Source: Comamonas resistens (GTDB lineage: Bacteria > Pseudomonadota > Gammaproteobacteria > Burkholderiales > Burkholderiaceae_C). From it: a DNA stretch of 64,000 nt. Under the pieces are notes generated by a model. That model was not told the origin of the DNA. It did not search any database and saw only the letters and a list, made by a program, of their open reading frames with translations. Numbering within the stretch: position 1 is the stretch's first letter; the number at the start of each line of letters is the position of its first letter. The stretch is taken from NCBI RefSeq assembly GCF_030064165.1, contig NZ_CP125947.1:3968001-4032000 (forward strand), read 5' to 3'. This document shows positions 45,321-53,079 of the stretch, piece by piece. The position numbers and the translations under genes were made by a program.

Positions 45321-46400
45321 ATGGGCGCCATGAATGCCGCTCCGACAGCCCCCACACCTGAACTGACCGCCTTTGCCCATGCCATCCCCAAGATGGAGCT
45401 TCACTGCCACCTGCTGGGCACGGTGCGTAAAAATACTTTCATCGAGCTCGCACAACGCGCGAAGGCTCCGCTGACGCTGGAGGAAATCGAAGCCTTCTAC
45501 ACCCGTGGTGAAAAGCCCGTAGGCGTGCTGCGTGTGCTGCGTGCGCTAGACCAGTGGCTGCTGCAGACACCTGCCGACCTGGAGCGCATCACCTACGAGT
45601 ACCTGCAGGACGCTGCCGCCCACAATGTGCGCTATGCCGAGTTCTTCTGGAACCCCACGGGCACGGTGCAATGCTCTGGCATGAGCTATGCCCAGGCCCA
45701 GCAAGGCATTCTGGCCGGCGTGGCGGCCGCGCAGAAAGACTGCGGCATACGTGGTCGCCTGCTGCCATCGATTGACCGCGAAGCCCCGCCCGAAGACGCC
45801 GTGCAGATGGTGCAGTGGATGCTGGAAAACCGCCACGACGATGTGCCAGGCATTGGCATCGACTACCGCGAAAACGAGCGCCCGCCCGAGTTGTTCATCG
45901 AGGCCTATGCGCTGGCGCGTCGCAACGGCCTCAAGACCACGGCCCATGCCAGCGAATTCGGTCTGCCCTGGAACAATCTGCAAACGGCCATCGAGACTCT
46001 CAAGGTCGACCGCGTGGACCATGGCTACACCGTCATCGACAACCCCGAGCTGGCCAAGCGCTGCGCCGATCTGGGCATCGTCTTCACCGTGGTGCCGACC
46101 AACTCCTACTATCTGCGCACGCTGGCCCCCGAGCGCTGGGCGCTGGACCACCCGATTCGCCAGATGCCTGCCATGGGCATTCGCGTCCACCCCAATACCG
46201 ACGACCCCACGCTGCACCATGTGAACCCCACGGGAGCCTGGACCAAGATGGTCAGCGACTTTGGTTTTTCGACGGCCGACCTCAAGGACTTCATGCTCAA
46301 CGGCATCGATGCGGCCTGGATAGACGAGGGCGAAAAGCGCGCGCTGCGCACGCAATGGAGCCTGGAGTTCGATGCGCTGCGCCATCAGATCAAAAGCTAA
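45321..46400 (+). CDS. Adenosine deaminase-family amidohydrolase, atypical
   Basis: 359 residues, TIM-barrel deaminase. Metal ligands present: HCH in KMELHCHLLGTV, His in TTAHASEFG, Asp in HPNTDDPTLH; catalytic Glu in HASE; DHGY near 230. Unusual: the position after HxHL, Asp in adenosine deaminase (ribose contact) and Glu in adenine deaminase, is Leu here (HLLGT), and the usual GxGGxE-like stretch is GIDYRENE. It probably acts on a different nucleoside or related substrate. Starts at 45321 or 45330. A DUF-like 131-residue membrane protein follows. Confidence 0.85.
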   Translation: MGAMNAAPTAPTPELTAFAHAIPKMELHCHLLGTVRKNTFIELAQRAKAPLTLEEIEAFYTRGEKPVGVLRVLRALDQWLLQTPADLERITYEYLQDAAAHNVRYAEFFWNPTGTVQCSGMSYAQAQQGILAGVAAAQKDCGIRGRLLPSIDREAPPEDAVQMVQWMLENRHDDVPGIGIDYRENERPPELFIEAYALARRNGLKTTAHASEFGLPWNNLQTAIETLKVDRVDHGYTVIDNPELAKRCADLGIVFTVVPTNSYYLRTLAPERWALDHPIRQMPAMGIRVHPNTDDPTLHHVNPTGAWTKMVSDFGFSTADLKDFMLNGIDAAWIDEGEKRALRTQWSLEFDALRHQIKS

Positions 46401-46450
46401 AACCGACTCAAACGCTTGATGGACAAGCGCTGACAGCTATCAAATTCAAA
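46399..46450. repeat. Short GATAGC/GCGCTTG repeat, copy 4
   Basis: Reverse orientation of copy 2: on the minus strand TTTGATAGCTGTCAGCGCTT, then GTCCATCAAGCG. It fills the gap between the deaminase and the next gene, and has AACCGACTC at both edges (about 46401 and 46450). Hairpin AACGCTTGATGGACAAGCGCT is plain. Confidence 0.55.
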
Positions 46451-46460
46451 ACCGACTCTC

Positions 46461-46856
46461 ATGCAGACCCAAGACTCTTCCGCCACCCCCACTCTGCCAG
46501 AGTTGCAAGCCTCTCTGGACCAGCTCAAGGCCACCGGCGTGAAACTGGAAGCCACACGCCAGCAATACGAACAGAAGATGCAGCGCTCCAGAAAATGGAA
46601 TCTGTTTGCCGTGGCCATGGCCGCCGTGGTCTGCATCGTTGCCTGGGTCAATCAGGCATCGCCCTGGCTGCGCTGGGGTGTGCTGCCCGTGGTGCTGTTC
46701 CTGGTGCTGTTCTTCGAAGCCATGCGCAGCCTGTTGGGTGTGACCATGCAAAGCAGCCTGCGTCAGCTGCAGCTACAGATCGGTGGACTGGAAACCCAGA
46801 TGGCCGAAGCGCAGGCCAGACAGGCGCAAATTCAGAATCAGGAGCAGCTGCCATGA
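46461..46856 (+). CDS. Hypothetical membrane protein with coiled coils
   Basis: 131 residues. About 10-45 forms a Gln/Glu/Lys-rich coiled coil, two adjacent membrane helices follow (LFAVAMAAVVCIVAWV and WGVLPVVLFLVLFFEAM), then a second coiled coil (about 95-130, LRQLQLQIGGLETQMAEAQA). The hairpin-in-membrane with cytoplasmic arms resembles DUF-type helpers of unknown function; no specific family recognised. Codon usage is normal. Its stop overlaps the start of a 21-codon ORF. Confidence 0.65.
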   Translation: MQTQDSSATPTLPELQASLDQLKATGVKLEATRQQYEQKMQRSRKWNLFAVAMAAVVCIVAWVNQASPWLRWGVLPVVLFLVLFFEAMRSLLGVTMQSSLRQLQLQIGGLETQMAEAQARQAQIQNQEQLP

Positions 46857-46918
46857 GGGGCCATCCGCTCTTTCTCATGCTCATGGTCGGTACTGCTAGC
46901 GGAGGTATGAGCATTTAG
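46853..46918 (+). CDS. Putative 21-residue hydrophobic peptide
   Basis: ATGA overlap with the preceding gene and a GGAG-like ribosome site in its end; it encodes MRGHPLFLMLMVGTASGGMS plus Ile, a short hydrophobic segment, then TAG. It could be a small membrane peptide or the truncated 5' end of a larger gene; the frame ends well before the IS element. Low confidence. Confidence 0.25.
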   Translation: MRGHPLFLMLMVGTASGGMSI

Positions 46919-46963
46919 CCTGCATGCGACCTGCATATGCCTTCCCTCGCAGGACTTTGGCGG

Positions 46964-47002
46964 GATCAAAAACAAAAGATGAGGGCGCTTTTGTTTTTGA
47001 TC
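46964..47002. terminator. Perfect 15-bp inverted repeat, terminator-like
   Basis: GATCAAAAACAAAAG / CTTTTGTTTTTGATC with a nine-base loop ATGAGGGCG; near-symmetrical A and T tracts. It ends the deaminase transcript or blocks reading from the IS side. The rest of 46919-47171 is AT-rich and holds nothing else I can name. Confidence 0.65.
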
Positions 47003-47175
47003 TGAAAAATCTCAAGAGACCTTCAGTCATTTCACAATTTGAATAAATAAAAATCTCTCACCGTCAACGCGCCTCATCAATTCATATCAGGGTCGACAAA
47101 CAGGCATTTTTCTTACGATTCACTTACGCAAAAATGCAGCTTAAAGAAATCATTTCAATCAAAAAGCAACTCTAG

Positions 47176-48349
47176 GGAAGGTCTGCACGAATTACTTGGA
47201 AGTGAGCTACGCCCGTCCGTGAGATAAAGCCTGCCTCAGCAAGGCGCCCAAACGTTGTCCAGGCGCCTCCAGGGGGATGCAATTCCCCGATTTCGTGGGC
47301 ATTACGCCCCTTGCACGCGCACCTGTGCCATGGCTTTCAGCTTGTGCCTGGCCATCCACAGGTTGGACAGGGCAAACAGCGTCACGATCTGCGCCGTGTT
47401 TTTCTTCAAACCACGGTAGCGCACCTTCACATATCCAAACTGCTGCTTGAGCACCCTGAAGGGGTGTTCCACCTTGGCCCGGATGCGCGCCTTGGTGCGC
47501 TCCAGCTGGTCGATCAGATCATCAAGAGGCTTGTCTTTGTCCAGCGCCCGGCGCAGGCCTGGGCGCATGGCCACGTGCCAGCACACGGCTTGCCTGGCAT
47601 CGGGGCGCTTGTCCGCCCCTTGGTAGCCCGCATCACCAAAGGCATCTGTCTCCTGCCCGTGCAGCAGGCTGTTGGCTTCGACGATGTCGCTGACGTTGCC
47701 AGCCGTGCCCCGCACTGTGTGCACCAGGCCCGAGTCGGCATCCACCCCGATGTGGGCCTTCATGCCAAAGTACCACTGGTTGCCCTTCTTGCTCTGGTGC
47801 ATCTCGGGGTCACGCTCGCCACTTTGGTTCTTGGTGGAACTGGGGGCCGCAATCAGCGTGGCATCCACCACGGTGCCCGCCTTCAACTGCAAGCCCTTGG
47901 CTTGCAGCAGTGCGTTGACCGTGGCCAGGATTTGTTCGGCCAGCTTGTGGCGTTCCAGCAGGTGCCTGAAGCGCAGGATGCTCGACTCGCTGGGGATGTG
48001 TTCGTCCCAACGAGACAGACCTGCGAAGTCACGAAACGCAGGCACATCATGCAGCGCTTCTTCCATTGCAGGGTCGCTGAGCTTGAACCACTGCTGCATG
48101 AAGTGGATGCGCAGCAGCGTCTGCACCGCAAAGGGCTGCTGACCCCGCCGCCCACTCTCGGGGGCGTAGGGCGCTATCAGCGCTACCAGTTCAGCCCAAG
48201 GAACCACCAGCTCCATGGCGTCCAGGAATTCGCGCTTGCGGGTGCGCTTGACGGTGTTGCTCAGGCCCAGGCTGCTTTGCTTCATGTCTGTATTGTCTGG
48301 GCTTCAGGCCCTTGCAAGCACATCAGGCGTGGATTCGTGCAGAGGATCC
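47176..48349 (-). mobile_element. IS5-family insertion sequence, complete
   Basis: About 1174 bp. Terminal inverted repeats GGAAGGTCTGCACGAAT (left) and GGATCCTCTGCACGAAT (right, inverted), 14/17 identical, typical of IS5-type ends. A CTAG direct duplication flanks it (47172-47175 and 48350-48353), the expected IS5-group target. One intact transposase. Insertion point lies in AT-rich intergenic DNA, so no gene is visibly broken. Confidence 0.88.
47302..48285 (-). CDS. IS5-family transposase
   Basis: 327 residues, intact. DDE residues: Asp in GTVVDATLIAAPSS, Asp in FGDAGYQGADKRP and Glu in KVEHPFRVLKQQFGYVKVRY (the IS5 Y-(2)-R-(3)-E-like block). The N-terminal DUF772 domain covers about 45-115. 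Cut-and-paste transposition of the 1174-bp element around it. Confidence 0.95.
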   Translation of the reverse strand: MKQSSLGLSNTVKRTRKREFLDAMELVVPWAELVALIAPYAPESGRRGQQPFAVQTLLRIHFMQQWFKLSDPAMEEALHDVPAFRDFAGLSRWDEHIPSESSILRFRHLLERHKLAEQILATVNALLQAKGLQLKAGTVVDATLIAAPSSTKNQSGERDPEMHQSKKGNQWYFGMKAHIGVDADSGLVHTVRGTAGNVSDIVEANSLLHGQETDAFGDAGYQGADKRPDARQAVCWHVAMRPGLRRALDKDKPLDDLIDQLERTKARIRAKVEHPFRVLKQQFGYVKVRYRGLKKNTAQIVTLFALSNLWMARHKLKAMAQVRVQGA

Positions 48350-48483
48350 CTAGGGGCTCAAATTTTCTTCAATAAATGACCACTAAGAGTTGCTTACAAA
48401 CAAGCCTCGTTTAAGGGTATTTAAAAGAGTAGGGTGAATATAGGCAGCCCATCCTGGCTAGCCACCATAGACCGGAGGTCTAT

Positions 48484-48648
48484 ATGTCACAAAGTCAAAC
48501 ATCCAACTCCCTTCTGCGCTTCTGGGACACTGTCAAGCAAATGTTTCTGCTCAGTTCCGTAACTCCTGCTATGCCGGACGAGAAAAAACCTCAACCCACC
48601 GAAGCGGAAAAGAAAAAACAAGAGCAAAAGCAGGTACATCCTCTGTGA
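48484..48648 (+). CDS. FW-motif small protein A (unknown)
   Basis: 54 residues, missed at typical length cut-offs. Strong ribosome site CGGAGGTCTAT before the ATG. Begins MSQSQTSNSLLRFWDTVKQM; the LLRFWDTVKQMFLLSS segment is an amphipathic/hydrophobic helix with Phe-Trp, then a Pro and a highly charged Lys/Glu/Gln tail (about 28-54). It shares the FW core, length and a CACCATAG--C-GGAG-TCTATATG leader with the gene at 49074, and the general plan with 48699. Function unknown. Confidence 0.6.
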   Translation: MSQSQTSNSLLRFWDTVKQMFLLSSVTPAMPDEKKPQPTEAEKKKQEQKQVHPL

Positions 48649-48698
48649 TTTCAGCTATCAATTTATAAGCTAAATCAACAATGGGTCGGAGGTTTTCT

Positions 48699-48875
48699 AT
48701 GTATTCACTGCTTATTCACCAACGTTATGTCGAGTTCTGGCGTGATATGTGGTTCATCCTGCTACAGCCCATTTCCGAGCTGCCGCCTGGCCCCTCAAGC
48801 TTCGAACAAGACACATCGCAAAAACCACCCGTCGCACAGCCAATAGACGATAGGACTGATTTAACCAAGCCATAA
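48699..48875 (+). CDS. FW-motif small protein B (unknown)
   Basis: 58 residues from an ATG with CGGAGG six bases upstream; an earlier ATG at 48681 contains the ribosome site and is rejected. Core YVEFWRDMWFILLQPISELP corresponds to the FW helix of A and C; a Pro/Ser/Asp/Gln-rich tail follows. More hydrophobic than its neighbours, possibly membrane-associated. Fifty bases after gene A. Function unknown. Confidence 0.55.
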   Translation: MYSLLIHQRYVEFWRDMWFILLQPISELPPGPSSFEQDTSQKPPVAQPIDDRTDLTKP

Positions 48876-49073
48876 ATCCAGATAGCGTGATCGCTGGCGA
48901 GCCCACATTTGTGCAATCTTTGGTCGCCAATTTCGGCGGCCTCTCTTTGAAGCGGCTCTTGCCCTGGGCCTGCATTCCCGATGCCTTTTTAGCTTGCTGC
49001 TGAAAGCCATTTAACGGCGTAGCCTGAGATCAGGCGATACACCCTAACCCGTCACCATAGGCAGGAGATCTAT

Positions 49074-49256
49074 ATGCAAGTACCTCACATTTCATTGCGG
49101 TTCTTGAAATTTTGGGAAGCTGTCAAGCAGGTGTTCTCCATGCAATCAGATTTCCCTAGCCCGCCGAATTTGGAGCAATACGAATCAAGCGAGGAGGACA
49201 GAGATCGGGAGGAAGCCAGGCATATCAGAATGCGCCATAGCTATCGCTATTGGTAG
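49074..49256 (+). CDS. FW-motif small protein C (unknown)
   Basis: 60 residues. CAGGAG ribosome site and the same leader as gene A. Core RFLKFWEAVKQVFSMQS aligns with LRFWDTVKQMFLLSS of A (F, W, V, K, Q, F shared); the tail is acidic then basic (SSEEDRDREEARHIRMRHSY). The gap from gene B (48876-49073) is non-coding as far as can be seen. Function unknown. Confidence 0.6.
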   Translation: MQVPHISLRFLKFWEAVKQVFSMQSDFPSPPNLEQYESSEEDRDREEARHIRMRHSYRYW

Positions 49257-49558
49257 CGCCAGTATGTTCATTTTGGGCCCCGCCAGAGGTGGCTTTTGGC
49301 GTGCCACGATTTGGAGATGCGAGTGCGCGGCAAGCATGCCGCCACAGTCATCTGGCTGACATCAGCCCCGGAGCGTTTGGGCAGGCCCTGGCTTGAGGCT
49401 GAATTGTCTGCTGGAGTGGGATAAATAGTCCACATGGCACTTGCACTTTGATCACGACATGCGATGCCGCGGCCTCTCCCCTGCAATCAAGGGCAGCGAG
49501 GGCTCCACTCCAGGAAATCAAGAAGCGTGTCTCTTGGGCCCGACGACAGCAACTACAA
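49257..49558. other. Intergenic stretch without identified features
   Basis: Between small protein C and the RRM-gene terminator. Short reading frames exist on both strands but have no ribosome sites or familiar sequence. Nothing supported. Confidence 0.4.
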
Positions 49559-49592
49559 AGAAAAAAGCCCACGCTTTTGGCGTGAGCCCTTC
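49559..49592 (-). terminator. Terminator of infA2-RRM operon
   Basis: Minus strand GGGCTCACGC CAAAA GCGTGGGC (one G-T pair) followed by a T-run, 18 bases after the RRM gene stop. Confidence 0.85.
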
Positions 49593-49609
49593 TTACAAAT
49601 CGAAAAAGC

Positions 49610-49861
49610 TTATTTGCGTGGACGGGCCAAGGCCACTCCCAGAGCGCGGCCGCCAAGCGGTTGATCGTTCAGCATCTCGATGGCTTTTTGTGCCTGCTCC
49701 TGAGTGCTCATCTCAACGAAGCCGAAGCCACGCGAGCGACCAGTTTCACGATCCGAGATAACGTCTGCAGAGATCACATCACCGCAGCTGCTGAAATGTG
49801 CGCGCAAGGCCTCACCGTCAATGGAATAGCCGAGATTGGTAACGTAGAGATTGGATTGCAT
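49610..49861 (-). CDS. RNA-recognition-motif protein
   Basis: 83 residues, a single RRM: RNP2 is LYVTNL at 5-10, RNP1 is RGFGFVEM at about 44-51; glycine- and arginine-rich end ALARPRK. Bacterial RRM proteins of this type are cold-induced RNA binders with probable chaperone function. Last gene of a minus-strand set with an IF-1 paralogue, 61 bases after it, and ended by a terminator. Confidence 0.92.
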   Translation of the reverse strand: MQSNLYVTNLGYSIDGEALRAHFSSCGDVISADVISDRETGRSRGFGFVEMSTQEQAQKAIEMLNDQPLGGRALGVALARPRK

Positions 49862-49922
49862 TGTGTTCTTTCAAAGATTGCTCAGGCATTTCAGCGATGA
49901 GCGGATAAGAGGCTGAGGAGGC

Positions 49923-50189
49923 TTAACGACGGCGCTTGAACTGAGTCGCCGGAGCCCCTCCTGCGCGAGGAGGCAAATGGCGGAAGGTCACTCGCCCTTT
50001 GTTCAGGTCGTAGGGCGACATTTCAACGGTCACTTTGTCGCCAGCAAGCACACGGATACGGTGCTTGCGCATCTTTCCGCCGCTGTAGGCAATGAGCTGA
50101 TGGCCGTTCTCCAGAGTCACGCGAAATCGCGAATCTGGCAGCACTTCATCGACTCGGCCCGACATCTCGATTAGTTCTTCTTTGGACAA
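49923..50189 (-). CDS. infA: Translation initiation factor IF-1, additional copy
   Basis: 88 residues. S1-like OB fold: [63 protein letters not shown] basic tail [16 protein letters not shown] (about 72-88) extends past the normal 72-residue IF-1. A second IF-1 gene is usual in Burkholderiales, the main one lying in the ribosomal-protein cluster, so this is probably the accessory copy. Operon context with an RRM protein suggests a cold or stress role. Confidence 0.9.
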   Translation of the reverse strand: MSKEELIEMSGRVDEVLPDSRFRVTLENGHQLIAYSGGKMRKHRIRVLAGDKVTVEMSPYDLNKGRVTFRHLPPRAGGAPATQFKRRR

Positions 50190-50220
50190 AGTGTCTCCTG
50201 TGAGTGAAGGATTCAGCCGC

Positions 50221-50439
50221 TCAGTTCAGCCTTTGATTCAGCACCATGTTCCGACCTTCGGTAAGGGCATAGCTGGAGGCGAGTGACTCGTTAGAAAACT
50301 GAGGGATAAATCGGATGACGCGGTCATAAGCACCGCGGCGAATGGAAACGGCAGCCAGGTATTGGCCACTGGAGCTCGGCTGAGTCAGAGGTGTGACCAC
50401 ATAACGGCCAATCTGCTCTGTAATTTTTTTGTGCAGCAT
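50221..50439 (-). CDS. Hypothetical protein ahead of infA2
   Basis: 72 residues from ATG at 50439 ([20 protein letters not shown]). Mixed alpha/beta-looking, with a block [20 protein letters not shown] and no cysteines or membrane helix. It is the first gene of the infA2-RRM set, 31 bases upstream of infA2. No family recognised; a longer ORF begins at 50457. Confidence 0.6.
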   Translation of the reverse strand: MLHKKITEQIGRYVVTPLTQPSSSGQYLAAVSIRRGAYDRVIRFIPQFSNESLASSYALTEGRNMVLNQRLN

Positions 50440-50709
50440 GAAAACGGACGACCGCACGCACGATTGTGCGGACCATCAAATGAGACAGGGAATGCCCATG
50501 CCGGATGCAGAGGGCAACGCAGATCCATAAGGATGTTCAGGATCTGGTGGGGTTCGCCTAGGAGGGAGTGACGACCGCGTGCTTTGCGTGAAAGAGCGGT
50601 TACCGGCGGCCAAGGGGCGGCATAGGTGTCAGACAGGCGCTGCCGGGGCGAACGGCCTGAGCAGCGAGTGAATCCAGTATAGGTGAATTGAAAGACCTTT
50701 GGTTTTCAA
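50440..50709 (-). promoter_or_regulatory. Long leader and putative promoter of infA2-RRM operon
   Basis: Minus strand: -10 candidate TATACT (50676-50681); the clearest -35-like hexamer TTGAAA (50704-50709) is 22 bases away, too far for a normal spacer, so the promoter is uncertain. If the -10 is right, the leader is about 230 bases and contains no ORF. Long structured leaders are typical of cold-shock mRNAs. Confidence 0.4.
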
Positions 50710-50845
50710 CCTTCAGCCATCTGCGAAAGAGTGCAGTTGCAGGGCAAGCCAACCCCGCAGGACACAAGCATGAAATCGCTAGACCCGCCCGCTTTATCCA
50801 TGTACCGTAGAACGATCGTTCGGAAACCTACTGAAAGCCGTGCCC

Positions 50846-51031
50846 ATGAAAAAAGCCAAAGAATCGACCGTTCACCATGTTGTCGAAGCCAAGAAATGGG
50901 AGCTCAGCCGGGAAAAGGAACGCATCAGCTATCCACCTGAACATGCAGGCCCCATCCAGATGGACTGGCGTACACGCGACAACTACTCCGCCACCGACTT
51001 GAACTATCGCGGTCGAAACAAGACCTCATAA
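50846..51031 (+). CDS. Small basic hypothetical protein
   Basis: 61 residues, MKKAKESTVHHVVEAKKWEL then many Lys/Arg/Glu and a C-terminal DLNYRGRNKTS. GAAAG upstream is a weak ribosome site; an ATG-less GTG start at 40 bases earlier is not needed. A proper terminator follows 20 bases after the stop, which supports a real transcription unit. No family recognised. The preceding stretch 50710-50845 should hold its promoter. Confidence 0.55.
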   Translation: MKKAKESTVHHVVEAKKWELSREKERISYPPEHAGPIQMDWRTRDNYSATDLNYRGRNKTS

Positions 51032-51050
51032 CACCGCGATTCAACCTCCC

Positions 51051-51075
51051 AGCCCGCCACTGAGCGGGCTTTTTG
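51051..51075 (+). terminator. Terminator after small basic protein
   Basis: Stem AGCCCGC / GCGGGCT, loop CACTGA, five Ts. Confidence 0.85.
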
Positions 51076-51175
51076 CTTTCTGGAGCCCTATCAACAAGGC
51101 ATCGAATCCGGGCAGCCTGTTCTTCACAATCGCCGCACTTATCGAGCAGAGGTGAAGGCAGGAAGTGCTGTGCAT

Positions 51176-51325
51176 ATGAATCCCATCACGAAGACTTCCA
51201 AGGAGGCGCGTGAGCTCTTGGGAATCGCGGGCGATGATGCGCTGGCGTTTCATGAAGTCCGGTCGCTATCAAAGCGTACATGCCTGGAGCAAGGCAACGT
51301 GGATACCAAGGGGCTTTGCCGAAGC
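51176..51325 (+). pseudogene. Phage tyrosine-recombinase C-terminal remnant
   Basis: The frame reads TSKEARELLGIAG, then LAFHEVRSLSKRTCLEQGNV, the catalytic HxxR region of P21/lambda-like integrases (FHEIRSLSARLY-EQG). The following LLGHK and Tyr motif are lost: the frame continues KGLCRSKPRRKRRR. No N-terminal part exists upstream. A short decayed fragment in the accessory patch; the rest of 51076-51409 holds nothing else recognisable. Confidence 0.6.
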
Positions 51326-51409
51326 AAACCTCGGAGAAAACGGCGGCGATTTATGCTGATCATCGCCAAGGTTCATGATTGCAGCTACACGCATTAGGGA
51401 AAAAATTCG

Positions 51410-51928
51410 GTGACAAACAAGGATCCACATTCCGCAACCCGCGAAAGCACTGCATTTCGTGTGCTCATGGTCTGCACCGGCAATATCTGCCGCAGCCCCA
51501 CGGCCCATGGTGTATTCGAAAAAATGGTGGCCGATGCCGGCTTGCAGCAGCACATCACCGTCGACTCCGCAGGCACACATGGCTACCACGTGGGCGAAGC
51601 ACCAGACCATCGCAGCCAGCAGCATGCGCGCCGTCGCGGCTATGCCCTGAGTCGGCAGCGCGCACGCCAGCTCATGGCTCAGGATTTCGAAGATTTCGAT
51701 CTGGTGCTGGTTATGGACAGCGCCAACGAAGTCGCTGCGCGTCGCATCGCCACACCCTCCCAGCAGCAGCGTATGAAGCGGCTGACCGACTACTGCCAGC
51801 GCTTTGACGAGCATGAAGTGCCCGATCCCTACTATGGCGGCGACAGCGGCTTCGAGCATGTGCTCGATCTGGTGGAGGACGCCTGCCGGAATTTGCTGCA
51901 GACCATCGCCCAGAATCGCCAGACCTGA
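51410..51928 (+). CDS. Low-molecular-weight protein-tyrosine phosphatase
   Basis: 172 residues. P-loop VCTGNICRSPTA with nucleophile Cys22 and Arg28; general-acid Asp in EVPDPYYGGDSGFEHVLDL. Slightly long N-terminus (15 extra residues) compared with the usual 155. It dephosphorylates tyrosine-phosphorylated proteins, or low-molecular substrates. GTG start after AAAATTCG; no kinase gene nearby. The CbrC-like gene starts one base after its stop. Confidence 0.92.
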   Translation: MTNKDPHSATRESTAFRVLMVCTGNICRSPTAHGVFEKMVADAGLQQHITVDSAGTHGYHVGEAPDHRSQQHARRRGYALSRQRARQLMAQDFEDFDLVLVMDSANEVAARRIATPSQQQRMKRLTDYCQRFDEHEVPDPYYGGDSGFEHVLDLVEDACRNLLQTIAQNRQT

Positions 51929-52480
51929 ATGGAGCATTCCATGGATTTGCCGAAATTTCGACTCAGCCCCAATGCCTATGCACTGAATCTGTTTGTGGCT
52001 GAACGCGGTATCTGCTCTTGTTGTGGTCAGGCGCGCGAGCTCAAGTACAACAGCTCTTTCTACAGCCGCGAAACGCCCGACTATCTGTGTCCCTGGTGCA
52101 TTGCCGACGGCAGCGCAGCCCAGCGCTACAAGGGCGAATTCAACGACTATCTGGGCATTGAAGGCGTGAGCGCCGATCCCGACGAACCTGACAGCATCGT
52201 CATGGAGCGCGAGCTGCTGCTGGAAGTCTGCGAACGCACGCCCAGCTATCACAGCTGGCAGCAAGAGCAATGGCTGGTACATTGCAACCAGCCCTGTGCC
52301 TTTGTCGGCTATACCGATTACGCCGAAATCCAGACCCTGCAGGCCGAGCTGCAAGGCGATATTGCCGGCATGCCCGAGCCTTATCTTCAGGCCATCAGCA
52401 AGACCGGCGATCCCGTGGGTGGCTATCTGTTTCGCTGTGTGAAGTGCGGCAGGCACCGGCTCCACACCGATTGCACCTGA
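51929..52480 (+). CDS. CbrC/UPF0167-family protein
   Basis: 183 residues, starting at once after the phosphatase stop (or at a second ATG at 51941). Two zinc-type pairs: ICSCCG and LCPWC near 30-55, and FRCVKCGRHRLHTDCT at the C-terminus; LPKFRLSPNA and FYSRETPDYLCPWCIADGSA are family marks. E. coli CbrC is linked to colicin tolerance, with no known biochemistry. Probably one transcript with the phosphatase and the following gene. Confidence 0.85.
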   Translation: MEHSMDLPKFRLSPNAYALNLFVAERGICSCCGQARELKYNSSFYSRETPDYLCPWCIADGSAAQRYKGEFNDYLGIEGVSADPDEPDSIVMERELLLEVCERTPSYHSWQQEQWLVHCNQPCAFVGYTDYAEIQTLQAELQGDIAGMPEPYLQAISKTGDPVGGYLFRCVKCGRHRLHTDCT

Positions 52481-52483
52481 ATC

Positions 52484-52807
52484 ATGGGCGCAGATGTCAT
52501 GCAGGTGGAATGCAGCCACCATATCGACGCCAGCGAAGCTGATGCCGAAGGCTTCTACGAGTACTACTACGAGTACGACATCTACCGCTTTACGCTGGGC
52601 AGCCTGAGCCTTGTGGTGCGCAGCTATAGCGATACCTGCGAGCACGCCAGCGTGCTGCGACTGGAAGAAGCCGGCAAGTCACGCCCGCTGCAGCCCAAGG
52701 ATCTGAAGAGGCCTCTTGTCCAACAGGCCCGGGAGCATCTGCAAAGCCTGGGCAAGCAGGAACTGCGCTGGTTCAACCCCAGGCATGCGCGTTACGACCC
52801 GCTTTGA
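52484..52807 (+). CDS. Conserved-looking hypothetical protein
   Basis: 107 residues, three bases after the CbrC-like gene, so probably translated from the same message. Acidic, Tyr-rich stretch EGFYEYYYEYDIYRF at about 23-37 then a beta-rich region and basic end. No family recognised; typical of immunity-like or small domain proteins, but nothing supports a function. 52808-53079 is non-coding as far as seen. Confidence 0.6.
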   Translation: MGADVMQVECSHHIDASEADAEGFYEYYYEYDIYRFTLGSLSLVVRSYSDTCEHASVLRLEEAGKSRPLQPKDLKRPLVQQAREHLQSLGKQELRWFNPRHARYDPL

Positions 52808-53079
52808 GCAGGTCGCAGAAGCACGCAAGCTACAGATACCGCCAGTTCATGACGGCCGTGACTAATGCCTCACAAACAGCAAGGCCGGGAGCATCACGCA
52901 AATCACCAGCACCCTGCGCCTCGACGCCCGGGAAATACCGGGGCCATCAAGGCGCAGCTTCACCATTTGATGTGCTTACGGCCTGTGCGAGAAAGATGCT
53001 CCATAAAGGCCTGCAGCTGCACATTGAAGCAAATTCTGCTTCTACATGAGCAAGTCATCAGGCCCAGGTATTCAATCCC

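Noticed and set aside
48754..48975. Minus-strand ORF starting MQAQGKSRFKERPPKL beneath the FW small proteins
   Set aside because: Has a plausible start peptide but overlaps better-supported plus-strand genes and shows no ribosome site or family.
52808..53079. Short ORFs of 80-98 codons on the plus strand after the hypothetical gene
   Set aside because: Overlap each other in different frames, no ribosome sites, run into fahA antisense; probably non-coding.
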